64,000 nucleotides of DNA. Origin: Guillardia theta CCMP2712. Lineage: Eukaryota; Cryptophyceae; Pyrenomonadales; Geminigeraceae. Of this stretch, positions 27,009-38,600 are shown piece by piece (the first letter of the stretch is position 1; every line of letters starts with the position of its first letter). Location of the stretch: contig NW_005434614.1 of NCBI RefSeq assembly GCF_000315625.1, forward strand, positions 430,272 to 494,271. The letters are read 5' to 3'. Made by a program: the position numbers and the translations under genes. The notes under the pieces are model-generated. The model saw only the letters and a program-made list of their open reading frames with translations, did not search any database and had not been told where the DNA came from.

Positions 27009-27493
27009 TCCGCTAGCCTTCGTTTTTCTTCCTGATCAAAGCAGGGCTCGCTATCTGCTTGTGGTGAGTAGATTGCTGTGCTCGAATGCTGTAGAGAAGC
27101 TTCTTGCACTGACAGTACTGTAGCCATCGATACCGGCTTCGAGTCCCCCCAACTCCATTCCATTGTTGGCTGTGGGATGCCTGGGCTGTCGGTACTGTCC
27201 ATGATGCAGTCCTCAGGACTCTGAGTCTCGGAGGCATCAGAGAACATGTCGATTGATAGATGTAGCATTGCTGCGTCTTGCGCGTCACATGGCGGCTCGT
27301 TGTGACCAGGGGTGGAGTCTACTGCCCCCGAAGCTTCTTCCACGTCACTTTCTCTATTCATGAGAAAGTCGAGAGGATCCACCAAAAAGAAAGGTTCTAG
27401 GAGAGAGTCTTGAGCACACGTGAAAGTGAAGATTGGTCTGATATTCTCCAACCTGCTGTCTACAGTCCCCTGCGCTGAGCCGCTCCCGAGCAT
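26041..27493 (-). CDS. bHLH-like protein, copy 1
   Basis: Exon 1 (27493 to about 26940) has an acidic N-terminus of about 165 residues, then RLAEKKQRVRGSQKELLRQL and DAFLPPLG, resembling a basic region and first helix. A donor (GTACGTGC) and short intron lead to an exon reading TPSGRSLFQILEGASKLVR, compatible with helix 2 of a bHLH. The next exon begins SYMSGVSSDTVREGEREHWE and has a second recognisable block REYVEAAPWYGDLKEEVTLD. The last exon begins PCEMFRMCRYRAEEARGVKG, is Lys/Arg/Gly-rich and ends SSGAVCF with a stop at 26041. A bHLH protein would dimerise and bind E-boxes in the nucleus, but the basic region is not canonical, so the class is tentative. From about 27008 to the stop it is nearly identical to the neighbouring gene at 28389-29725. 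Confidence 0.55.
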
Positions 27494-28388
27494 CAGAGCA
27501 GTGTACTCGACGTCAAGTTGCTAAGCTGGTCAGTTTCCAGCTGAGCACAGATGATAATGTGATGTGATGTCGGGTAACGTCGAGGATGAGGGTGTGGAAG
27601 GGCTCGGTAGTCTGGTACTGGGACGGCTCGAGATTGCCGGTGTCGTGGACGACGCTGATGTATGGAGGGAGGTGTGGGGGAGAGTTTATAAGGCCCTCGA
27701 AGCGGTGTAAGATCGGGGCAGGAGAATGGTCGGGCAACGGATAAGCGTTAGGATAGCCTCGTGACAGACTCGATCTCGAGATTATGTATTGTAAAATCCG
27801 TTTGGATCGCAAAAATCTACTTTGTCTGAGGCCCCATGCGATCCCTTCTTGCGACTGAGTACTTTCTGGATAGACTTTTGAAGAAGGTATACGTTAAACT
27901 AGGTATACGGCATACGTTACATTCGTTTGGATAGCATGCTTTCCAATAGCTCGGTTCTCAATCGTTTCAAAACTCCATCTTTTCAAGAGAGGCGTTGAAA
28001 TTTCAAAGAGTTGCTCATTTTACTGACACGGATTCCAACGGATGGCATGACTGATAGCTAGGGGGCAGCAGCGTTATATCTTGGAAGATCGATTTGATGC
28101 CTCGCAAAGTTGAGTAAAGTCTTTGCTCTGGCGTAACGCAGCGTGATGACCGTTGAAACCTGATCATTGAATGCTTCCCATACATGCTGAGTCGTTGAAA
28201 ACAACAACGAAACTTGAGAATGCATAACATCAACAGTTGAAAAACATTGAACAAATGCTTCAATTAAAACACGAACATCATTGACACATGAATCAAGAAA
28301 AAACACAAGGCGAATATACATAACAATGCAAAAATCTTTATTCAAACAAGGACCCATCTAACAAAAGCCCCTTGTCTGCCAAATAAGC
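27494..28388. other. Intergenic spacer between the tandem bHLH-like genes
   Basis: This spacer is AT-richer than its surroundings. It would hold the promoter of copy 1 and the 3' flank of copy 2. The two gene copies do not share flanking sequence here, and I see no gene. Confidence 0.45.
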
Positions 28389-29356
28389 CTAGAAGCACAC
28401 CGCTCCACTCGATCGCACCCCCACAAGTAGCACAACCGCCCCTGCCCCCTGCTGCTGCTTCCTCCCCCCAGGCTTCTTCTCTCCCCGGAACGCCTTCCAT
28501 CGCACCACCTCGTACTCCATCCTTGCGGCCTTCCCTCCTCCCTTCTCCCCTCGGCTCCTCCGAGACGTCTCCCCATGGCCCTTCACGCCCCTCGCCTCCT
28601 CTGCCCGGTATCGACACATCCGGAACATCTCGCAAGGCCTGCCCTCACCCGTCATCCCTCCCCCCTCCGCCCGTCCCTCCGTACTCACACTCGGTTAGTC
28701 GACCTCGTCGCCGCCTTGAGGTATCGTCCAAGCCGCTCCTGCTCTGCCGGGTGTACCAGGAGGTCCAGCGTCACCTCCTCCTTGAGGTCCCCGTACCATG
28801 GCGCCGCCTCCACGTACTCCCGCATCCCTCGCCCCATCCACCTGCCCATCGCAAGCCTCCCTGTCAGCTCCTCCCCCTTCCTCTCCTCTCGTGGCCCTAC
28901 CGGATCGCTCCTGTCTCCGTCTCGACCTCCACCACGAGCATGCATCCCGCTCGCCGCATCCCTGGTCGACCCTTTAGCCCGAGCGCTTCCCTCCCAGTGC
29001 TCCCGCTCACCTTCCCGAACCGTGTCCGACGACACCCCCGACATGTAGGACCTGCAGCCCCACGACGCGTCAGCCTCCGGCAGCCCCTGGCCGCACTGCT
29101 GCTCGCACGCCTTCCTCGCTCTACCTGACGAGCTTCGAGGCCCCCTCGAGGATCTGGAACAGCGATCGCCCAGACGGCGTCAGCGCTCGCGGTTGCCGGG
29201 CCTCCCCGGCGTCTGCCGATGACGAGCGTGAGTGAGGTGCACAGAGGGCAGAGAGAGAGCGACTGCGGGCCTGCACGTACCGAGAGGAGGGAGGAAGGCG
29301 TCGAGCTGCCTTAGAAGCTCCTTCTGGGAGCTGCGAACGCGCTGCTTCTTCTCTGC
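28389..29356. repeat. Long direct repeat, copy B (~970 bp)
   Basis: Partner of 26041-27008 in the same orientation, with unit starts about 2.35 kb apart. Confidence 0.92.
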
Positions 29357-29725
29357 CATCTTTCGCTTGTTTCGGAGAGTGCATGTAGTGGCCGCGGAGG
29401 ATTCTTGGTATGCCGATTCTTTGTTGGGCTGTTCATCAACCCACCGCCAAGCTGTTATTCCTGCTTGGGCATACGGACTTTCGGTTTCACTGACTAGAGA
29501 GTCGCTTCCTGATATCTCTGAGAAGCTTTCAACTTGGAGCCGAATCATGCACCTTTCCTCAGCGTCGCAAGGGTTCTGGCTGGAGTTCAGACCATGTAGA
29601 GATATGTCTGATTCATTGAGCTCGTCAGGATCGTCGAACATGAACTCGAGAGTGTAATCTGTCAATGCCTGCTGGGTATGACCGATGAAGCTATGCGTCA
29701 AATGCTCCTCCGTATCAATCATCAC
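28389..29725 (-). CDS. bHLH-like protein, copy 2
   Basis: This has the same four-exon layout as copy 1. Exon 1 starts MMIDTEEHLTHSFIGHTQQ and is about 130 residues before RKMAEKKQRVRSSQKELLRQ. That acidic N-terminus cannot be aligned with copy 1 beyond short matches: a DAEER/DAQDA context and an S/E-rich run. From EKKQRVR to the stop at 28389 the two proteins, and their introns, are almost the same. The exon-2 block TPSGRSLFQILEGASKLVR and exon-3 block REYVEAAPWYGDLKEEVTLD are unchanged. Function is inferred as for copy 1. The different N-termini suggest different regulation or partners with the same DNA-contacting half. Confidence 0.55.
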
Positions 29726-30403
29726 ACTCCGCCCTTGTTGACCTGCGCCCCAACGGCGGAGAGGAGATTGTTTTTATATCCCCCGCCCCCCACAAATCAT
29801 CCGGCTGTTAGGATAAGACGTGCGTACATTATGCAGTCGGTTGATTAAAATTTTAAGAGGTCGCTCATGTTACGACACTCAACCGACGAGTGCTATCCGT
29901 TAAGATCTCGAGGGGATCATGATGCGTTCGCGAAAAGAGAGTGTTTCGGATGTCCTTTTCCTGTCAGTCACGGTCATCGGTTTTCCGTTGGACCCCTGTT
30001 TCCCTACAGTTGAGACGGGGTTTTATTGCCCCCTCTTCCGTTGCCCCCCCGTTGGAGGCTTGTCTGGTTCATTATCCCAACTTACATGACAGTACGTGAT
30101 TCGAAAACAAATGTTTTCGAAAAAGCAAAGTGCTGATAAAGGCAAGAAGGGGACTGGTGCAGAGGCAAGCTTTCGACGTGAGGAGGAGGCGATGAGCGAT
30201 GGTATCATTCCTAATACTTTCCCCTTTCTTGATACAAGATCATCATCGGTGTGCTGAACCTTTCACAGAGCTGAGATGATCGACGACCTTCTCTGTCAAG
30301 CTAAAAAGAATCTAGTCGTGAAAAAGCCAGATATGTTGATGTATGTTGTCCGAGCATAGAGTGCAGTGTAGCTGATAAACAATCTTCTGACCTAAAGTAA
30401 GCA
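29726..30403. other. Intergenic region between divergent genes
   Basis: This is the upstream flank of bHLH-like copy 2 and of the small plus-strand gene. An ATG at 30276 opens a short frame MIDDLLCQAKKNLVVKKPD that could be a first exon of that gene, but I could not splice it in phase. Confidence 0.4.
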
Positions 30404-31408
30404 ATGGAACCAAATTTAGAGCTCCATCAACCAGAACCAGCCATCAACTCTGAGAGCAATGCTGAGGAACTACTCAAAAAGCTCGAGGAGGTCCTGAAGA
30501 CTCGAGGTGACTGAGCTCTTGGAGCCATCAGTATCTGACCATCATGTCAAGATCTTTCGTGTGTCAATCTCCTTCAATCCAGCGAGCTCAGCCCGCAGGA
30601 TGAAGTACTTCGAGACGCCTGCGAGGTTCTGAGGTATCAAGACATCCCTCCAATCCCCCCCCCCAACACCCCCCCCCCCCGTCTCACTCCTCTGCAGCAG
30701 GTTGGCCATCCAAAATGAGGAAGAGCACGGCGGCTCGGGCGGGAGCTCAGTCTCCTTTCAGCAGGGTAAGACCTCTTGCTAGCGCATGCGAGTGCCTTGT
30801 GCAAGGGTGCGCACGTCGATTTGCCTCCTAGCAGCTCCCCGTGGAGCTGACGCGTCCCTGTTCCCAGGTTTGCTGACAAGCTCCGAGATGCTGGTTTTCA
30901 CCGCACGGCTGCCGCTATGGACGATCATGTTCAAGGATAAGCTGTCTAGTTGAGACCTGACTTGCTCGCTCCCAGGGATATGGGGAGAGGAATGAAGGAG
31001 TTCACCGCCAACGTGCCATGGAGGAACGAGATGGAGCTTCGGCTGCCGCAGCTGATTCACCCGGGTGACAAGAAGGAGCTCGAGAGCCTAGCTGGAGACA
31101 GAGCTGAAGGGGGGCAGAGAAGGTGACTCAAGTCAGAGGAGAGGAGGAGGAGGAGGAGGATGAAAAGGAGGAGGGAGAGGAAGAAAAATGGTGATGTCGG
31201 GTTTTGCAGGAGCAAGCTTTCTCTACGCATGATGCACTACTCCGTGGAGGAAGTGCCCGACGACGAGGACCCCAGCCTTCTTCGGCGGGTCTTTGGTTGT
31301 CAGTTCGTCCACTTTGCTGTTTCTGCGGTGCGATACTCGGCAGAAGGAGGGGGGGCGGCGTTTCTGATGGTATGCGAGGAGGAAGGAGTAGTGAATCAGC
31401 TGCATTAA
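30404..31408 (+). CDS. Unrecognised small multi-exon protein
   Basis: I do not recognise the family. Exon 1 reads MEPNLELHQPEPAINSESN then EELLKKLEEVLKTR. A donor (GTGACT) and an acceptor at 30552 join in phase to DLSCVNLLQSSELSPQDEVL, which ends RDACEVL. The next exon gives SRLAIQNEEEHGGSGGSS. Later pieces include MKEFTANVPWRNEMELRLPQ (about 30980-31060) and SKLSLRMMHYSVEEVPDDED (about 31212). The last frame ends GVVNQLH with a stop at 31406-31408. In-phase splicing of several joints argues for a real gene. The middle exon near 30867 can be read in two frames. An upstream exon near 30276 is possible. The stop overlaps that of the giant gene on the other strand. Confidence 0.45.
30655..30680. 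repeat. Poly-C tract in an intron
   Basis: Ten C, then AACA-type interruptions, then twelve C. It lies just before a splice acceptor of the small plus-strand gene and is prone to sequencing length errors. Confidence 0.8.
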
Positions 31409-32553
31409 AGTTGACCTGGGGCCTGCAGCTTGTATCCTTTCGCTCGCTTGCCCTCCACCCGCAGCGTCCTCCCGTGTCTCTTCTCCCTTACTTCTCGGCG
31501 CTTCCTCCTCTTTGCCCGCAGGCGCTTGTAGTACTGCCAGCGAGCAATGCAGATTACGGTCAGGGTGACGAACAGGGCAAGCAGCGCCAGGCACGCGACC
31601 ACCCAGGGGGCAAGGAAGGAGCAGGCACGTCCGATCCATCCAGACTTGCAGATGCAGACTCCCTCCACGTCGCAGACGCCATGGCCCGAGCAGATCTTGG
31701 GCGGCAACGGCCCGCCAGGACAGAGGATGCTGCAGCTGTAGTTTCGGTAGGCCACCTCGCACAGACAAGTCCCATCCTCCAGGCAGTTGCCGTTGCCGTT
31801 GCATGGGTCTGCCGCTCCCCCGTCGCACTCCCGCTGGCAGGCAGACAGGCGGTACCCGCTGTCGCACGTGCAGTTGCCGTCCTGCAGGCAGCGCCCGTGC
31901 CCCGAGCACACGTTGGTCGCTCCTCCAAGGCACTCAACCTGGCAACCTCCTCCTCTCCAGCCCGAGTCAACGTTGGCTGGCATCCCGTACTGGCAGTCAC
32001 AAGTTGCGTCTGCTCGGCAGTATCCGTGCCCGCTGCAGGAAGAGGTGTTGGCGGGATGGACGTTGGAGGGACACTCGAGCTCGCAACCGACGCCTCGGAA
32101 GCCGCTGTTGCACACACAAGCTCCGAGGGGGAGGGGGAAACTCTGCAAGAACAAATCAGCACAGCGACAGAGGAGCAAGGAGGGGAGAGGAGACTGAGAA
32201 GGAGAGCAACAGCAGCACAATCAAGAAGCATGTAGGACTGAGGAGACTGAGAAGAAGAGCAACAGCAGCACAATCAAGAAGCATGTAGGACTGAGGAGAC
32301 TGAGAAGAAGAGCAACAGCAGCACAATCAAGAAGCATGTTGGACCGAGATCAGTGGCCATCCGTTTGTCTTCAGGAACCTCGAGCCTCCATCCACAAGAA
32401 TGTCCTTGAGATTCTGCAGGCAGACGCCATGCTCAAAGCAGACCCCGGCCCCCTCCTCGAAGCCCGGGCACGACAGTCGGCAGTCCAGCCCGGCATATCC
32501 GATGTCGCACTTGCAGGTAGCGCTCCTAGAAGCAAAGCAGGTCACACAAGAAC

Positions 32554-32625
<72 letters not shown>

Positions 32626-32627
32626 GA

Positions 32628-32693
<66 letters not shown>

Positions 32694-35600
32694 TTCCTTA
32701 CACGTTGGACTGGTCGTGGTAAACGTCGCACGTGCCTCGTCCCGAGCATTCCCAGCCACTGGCTCCAGTGAAGACCATGGAGTCCTGGCCGGGGCAGAGG
32801 AACCTGCAGTCATCTCCTCTGTACCCGTAGTAGCACGCGCATGATCCGTCGGAGAGGCAGACCCCGTTGAAAGAGCACGGCTTTCCTACCTCTCCCTTGC
32901 ACTTGATGCTGCAGTCAGGGCCCGTGAAGCCGACGTTGCAGGAGCAGGTAGCGTCTGGGAGGCAGAGCCCCTTCCTCGAGCACGGGTTGTCCCATCCCCC
33001 TGGGCACTCTAGCTCGCAGCTATCGCCCGTCCAACCTGTCTTGCAGACGCAGGTTCCGTCACCGATGCACCCTGATTGGACTGTCCCGTGCTCGCACTTG
33101 GAGCAGTTGTCACGGATCAGGCTGATCGCCTGCTCTACAAGTGCAGCTGTCGCGGCGTCTGGCCAGGAGGAGCCGTCCGTGGGAGATCCTCGCTGTTCGT
33201 TGATGAAGCTTGCAAGGTCTGCTGCTGAGAGACCAGAAGTGTCTGCCCAGATTGTGGTGCTGGGAGCAAGACGAGTCAGGAGACAGCAAGTGAGGAGAGG
33301 AGAGAACGAGAGAGGTACGCGAGAAGAAAGAACAAAGCAAGGGTAGGAGAGATCAGGAACAATATGTTCTTACACATCCACAAGTCGCAGGCCCGTGAAG
33401 AAGGCGATCGCTTTGAAGTCACACGATTGACATTCTCCGTTGAGTCGCGCCCAGGGCCCGGGAAGTCGCTCAGAGGGGTAGGACGGGTTGACCCTCAGCG
33501 TGGAGTAGAACTCTTGTGCTGTTTGTTGCCCGTCAAGTCCCCTCCTGCGATCAGAATGTCAAATTTTGAACATCAATCATCAACTCTAATCACTCTTGCA
33601 GCTTCGTCCAGATGTTCTGCAGCTCTTGGAGGCTGAACAAGCCGTCGCCGTTGAGGTCATAGACACTCGCGCACGACAATATGTCGGTCTTTGAGATGTT
33701 GGAGAAGACCGGAGGAAAGAACACAACGATGTTGCACAGATCGACGATGTCGCCATTCGAGACCTCAGTGCCGTACACGATGAACTCAAAGAGAGGAGAG
33801 AGGGAGGGAAACATTGTTCCGACCTCGATCAGATATCTCATGACTCTGTACATGTCAAACTCAAGAGGCCAGTCCGTCTCCCATGTGCAGACAGCGCTGC
33901 CCGAGCAATCTTGCTGACCGCCCGGGCATGTGGCTCCCACGTTGGTCTCATTGCAGGTGCTGCCAGCGCAGAACAACAAACAGCCTGTGGCATCTGAGAA
34001 ACTTTGCCACGTGCTGGGTGGTCCTGAGCCAACACAAACTCGCTCCCCCGTCCTCGTCCCTTGGCAGATCGGACGAGCGTCAGCTCGGATGCTTGCCTCT
34101 GCTAAGAGGATACTGTTGAAGTTCCACCCAGCAAGAACTGTGATGACGTCCTGAAGTCTGTGCATGAGCATCGTTGCCTGTCCTCACTGTTAGAGGGCTC
34201 AAGATCCTTCACCTCCTCCCTTCACCTTCGCCTCGTCTCCGTGACCCGTGCACGCATTTTCAGCTCCTCCCATGCACGTGATAGAGCAGTCCCTGCCTCT
34301 CCTTCCCTTGTCGCACACGCAGACTCCGTCCCAGTAGCAGAGCCCCTTGACTGCCGTCAGCATCGCTAGAGTCACGTGAGTTCTTCACCTGATCCGAGCA
34401 CGCGACGCTGTTGACTCCCTTGGGACAAGCTGTCCGGTACTCGCTCTATGTGCACAAGTCACAGAAGAGAAGAAGAAGGAGGAGACGGAGAAGGAGAAGG
34501 AAGAGAAAGAAGAAGAAGATGGAGAAGGAAGAAAAGAGGAAAGAAAGGTGGAGAGGAAGGAGAAGCGGAAGGGGAGAGGAGGGAGGAAATTAAGAGCAGA
34601 GGTGAACAAGAAATGCCTGCATGTCAGCTGCTGAGATTTGAATGATGTCATACTGCGGAAACGCCTGCAGCCCCAACAGGAGGAAAGGGATTTTGTGATC
34701 TTCAAAGTTTCCTAGACCGAGCTGACCCTCTTGGTTGCTGCCCATCACGTACAGTCGAGGTACGAAGACGATCTGTCCTGGTTTGCCCAGCTCCATGCGC
34801 TGTCTGGCAAGCAGAAGCGAGTGGGAGTCTCCTCCTACAGCCATCACTGCATCCGATCCGAACCGCTCGAAGTCTGCCTCGGAGACGCAGGGGATAGGAG
34901 GCTGCCCGCTTGCTATGAGCGTGGCATCTGTTTCAGAAGCCTGCGGTACAAGTTTGAGCCTCTGGCCCCCGCAGCAAAGTCTCACCTGTCCAACATCGTA
35001 GAACGCTGAGCTGCAGACTGTCGAGCTCGACCTCAGCTGGCGAACAAGCTGGGGGGCTACATGGTAGAAGAGCCCGTTCCCTCCTGCTCTCAGGTTAGCC
35101 CGAGAGGAGCTCGAAGAGATCGGCGGCGACCGTCATCCAACGCTAAAGGAACTCCCAGCTGACCCTTTGAATTGTCGCCCCAGCTGTAAACATCTCCTAG
35201 CTCTGAGATCGCCAGGCTGCGAGCTAGAATCAACCGTCAAGACAGCAGGCAACCTGCTGGACCTGTGCCGACTTCCTGCTGCCACTCCAACGATTCGAAC
35301 TTTGATAAGGGGCTCGACTAGAGACGGCGTCAACTGCAGCGACAGGCTGTCAGGACAAGTTTGCCTCCAGTTGAAGGAAGAGAGATCAGACGAGGTAGAG
35401 CAGGAGCAGCAGCAGCAGCAGCAGGAGCAGCAGCCTGGACCTGATCGAAGAGTCCGCTAGAAGAATCCGTTCCTACCCCCACGTAGCAAACGCCTGCTGC
35501 TCCCTGATCCCTTACGATCGAGTTGCACAGCCCCAGCTGAAAGTGGCCCTGTCAACTCGATCTTGACGTCCTCCCTCCACGAGCCTCACCTGCCCGTAGT

Positions 35601-38600
35601 GGTTCCAACCCCACGCGTACAACCTGCCGTCGTCCGCGAGAGCGAGAGAATGGTAGAGCCCAGCTGCCACCTTGACAAACCTCACCTCGACTGTGATCCG
35701 TGTCAACCCGATGACCACTCACAAAAACCCGCAGGCGGGCGGGCGGGCGGGCGGGCGGGCAGGCAGGCAGGCAGGAAGATGGAAGGAGGAAGGAAGGAAA
35801 GAAGGCAGGAAAGAAGGCAGGGAGGGTGTACCTCCTCCAGCCATGACTTTGACTCTTTGAGGAGCTCGTCTTGTCACCCGATCGTTGAGCCCCAGCTGAA
35901 ATCTCATTAGCTGGGTCTAATAGCTGACTGGCTCCGCACCTGGCCCTTGTTGTTGTAGCCGCACGAGTAGAGATGCCCCGAGGAAGCGACTAGAAGACTG
36001 TGAGCGTATCCGGCAGCTGCCTCCACCACTTGCTCCCCCAGGCTGTAAAGCTGATCGTTCATGGAGGGGCTGGAAACTGTCGGAGCCATCATTGCCGAGC
36101 CCAGGCCCAGCTGGACAAGCTTGTTATGTCTCCACAAGCGCAGGAGCGACTCACCTGCCCGAACATGTTCCAACCCCACGTGTAGAGTAGACCGTCGGAA
36201 GTCCAGGCGAGAACATGAAAGGATCCAGCAGCTATGCCGGTGACGTTCTCCTGTTCGAGACGATCAGGTGTAAAGGTCAAGGGAAGAAGGACGAATGCTT
36301 TCAGTAGAGCAAGAGGAGCCATGCAGGACAAGCCAGAAGCAAGACGATAATCAAGAATGAAACTTGCCTGATCGATGTTCTTCGTGCAGACGATCAGCCC
36401 TTCCGAGCTGAGCACCTGACGGCAACAAGTCCTGATAATGCTCGGCACACTCTTGCTCTTGTAGTCGCCTGTCCCCAGCTGACCAAGGTAGTTGTCACCC
36501 CACGTGTAGACCTTTCCTACTAGCGGCATCGTCCCTGGCGCGTCCCTGAACGTCTCCCTAGCGATCGCGACGCCGAAGGTCTTGCCCAGCACAAATGCTG
36601 CCACGTCCTTCCCCTCCAGCGCAGAGACTGGGGTAGGGCTGAGCTCGCAGTTGCTGCAGGAGGGCGAAGTTTGGTTGTGCCCAAGGTTCAGCCACTCGTT
36701 GACGCCGAAGGAGAAGGGTTGGCGGACGCCATTGAACTTGAGGTAAGGGCCGCTGTAGCTGACGATGAAGTCTGCCGAGTCAATGAAGTTGTCTCCTATA
36801 CCCGGGCTCAGCGGGACGGCAAGCAAGGAACCGTCCTTGATGAGGGTGCAGATGGTTCGAGGGCTGGACTTCTGGCCGTTGACAGCGACTTCAATGCTGA
36901 CACGTCCGTGCGTTGAGACGCTGGGGGTGCGGCAGAGGATGACAGTCTCGCTGATATAGGTCGCTTCTGTTGCCTGCAGTTCTTCTCCAAACCTGCACAT
37001 GAGCTCGGAGGTGTTGCGGAAGTACTTGCCGACGATGGTAAGAGTGACGCCGCCGTAAAGAGGGGAGGAGAGAGGAGATACCGTATCGATCACCCAAGGG
37101 AGGGAGTAGTAGAAGAGAGTAGAGCTCTCTGAAAAGTCCTCACTGTTCAAAGAGACTCTGACGTTGACTGGGGACAGGTAGGAGTCAGGAGTTGATAGGT
37201 TAGCTAAGAAGAGCATCGGAGGAAAGCGAGCGACAAGGCTGAAAGTGTCCAGGAATTTCACGTAAGGAGCAAGACATGTCTCGTTGAAAAACCTCCCGCA
37301 TATGTTCTGATCGCTCACCCTGACCACCAAGTCCTCAGTGTCGACAAACCCTTCTCCGATGAGTGTGATGGTTGTGTTGGAGAAAAAGTCTCCAACGTCA
37401 GGATGAATGTTGGTGAGGTTGATGAGCTCATGGAACCTGTACTTGCTGTCTTGCAGAGTCTGCTGACACATGTAGTAAGGATATGCGGGTGTGCTGGTGT
37501 CGTCCAGACGACATTCCTGAGCATAGCTGGGGACCTGAACCCAGTGCTCGCCGTTCATGGTAACGAACATGACGTTTTCTTCGTACACGCCAACGTCAGG
37601 GTTGACAAGAGAAGAAGAGGACTGGTTGGGAAAGTTGCACTCGAGTATCTCCGAAGACAACTCAAATGGGTCCCAGGCACACATGAAGTTGGCTGGCAGG
37701 CAGATCGATCGGCGATATCCGGGGACAAAGTCGTTGCGAAACATGCCGGGAGGGACTGGGAGGCCGTTGCAAGGGATGGGGGAACGAGGGCAGGAGGGGT
37801 TGTAAGGGCGCTTGATGAGGCAATCTTGTAGCTTCTGGTCCCTGATGAGGGTGGAGGGCCGGAGGAGGAGGACGCTAGGAGGGAGGCAGGTCAGCATCGT
37901 GGAGTTGTCGACAGTCAGAGGCGTCGGTCGCTGTGGGTAGAAGAGGCAGGAAGCTCGCTGGTCAGGATCAGATACGAAGAAAGTCCCGCGGATGACCGTC
38001 AGGTTTCCCCCCGTCTCGGGCCCGATGGTGGGAGAGAAGGAGGTCAGAGTCCACATGGCGACGTAGCGGAAGCTGCCGCAGTAGAGCTTGGAGATGTAGG
38101 AGAGGTCGTTGGTGCGCATGAACAGCCCCCACTGTAGCGATTTCTCAGCGCAGGAAAAGCGAGAGGGATCGGAGAGGGAGACGTAGTTGATGCCGTCCAG
38201 GGAGAGGGAAACGTTGAAGGTCCAGACAGCAGGAAGGTACTGCGAGCCTAGTGAGTCAGGAATGGCCCTCCAGATCTTGGGGAAGCGAGCGATGAACTGG
38301 TTGTTGTCGACCACACGCGGAGCAAAACACTTCTGCCTCCTGCTGCCCTGCCGGATGTTGAGAGCGTACGAGGGCCCGGCCGAGGCTTCAAGGAAGCAGT
38401 CAAGGAGAGGCGACAGACCGGAAGGAAGGAAGCCGTCGCCTGTGAACGTGACCTCGGTGTTCTCGATGTACGGGCCGACGGCAGGAGAGATCTTAAGGAT
38501 GGTAGGAGGTCGATAGAGGAGGATAGGAAGGGGGTCAAACTGCCCCTCCTGCTGCTCCCGCTGACTCCAGTGCTGCCCGTCCAACGTGACTTGGAGCTCG

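Larger units (their letters stand above)
31405..33115 (-). other. Giant gene: EGF-like modules, transmembrane helix and basic tail
   Basis: Tandem EGF-like units have the spacing C..G.C....C.C..G..G..C: CIGDGTCVCKTGWTGDSCE, CLPDATCSCNVGFTGPDC, CLSDGSCACYYGYRGDDC, CKCDIGYAGLDC, CVCNSGFRGVGCE, CDSGYRLSAC and CICKSGWIGRAC. The helix PWVVACLALLALFVTLTVIC follows, then a short Lys/Arg-rich cytoplasmic tail with no kinase or other enzyme. Confidence 0.88.

Noticed and set aside
32327-32749. Poly-Leu/poly-Ala frame through the CTG array
   Set aside because: The array lies between a donor after CDVYHDQSN and an acceptor before SATCKCDIG, so it is intronic.
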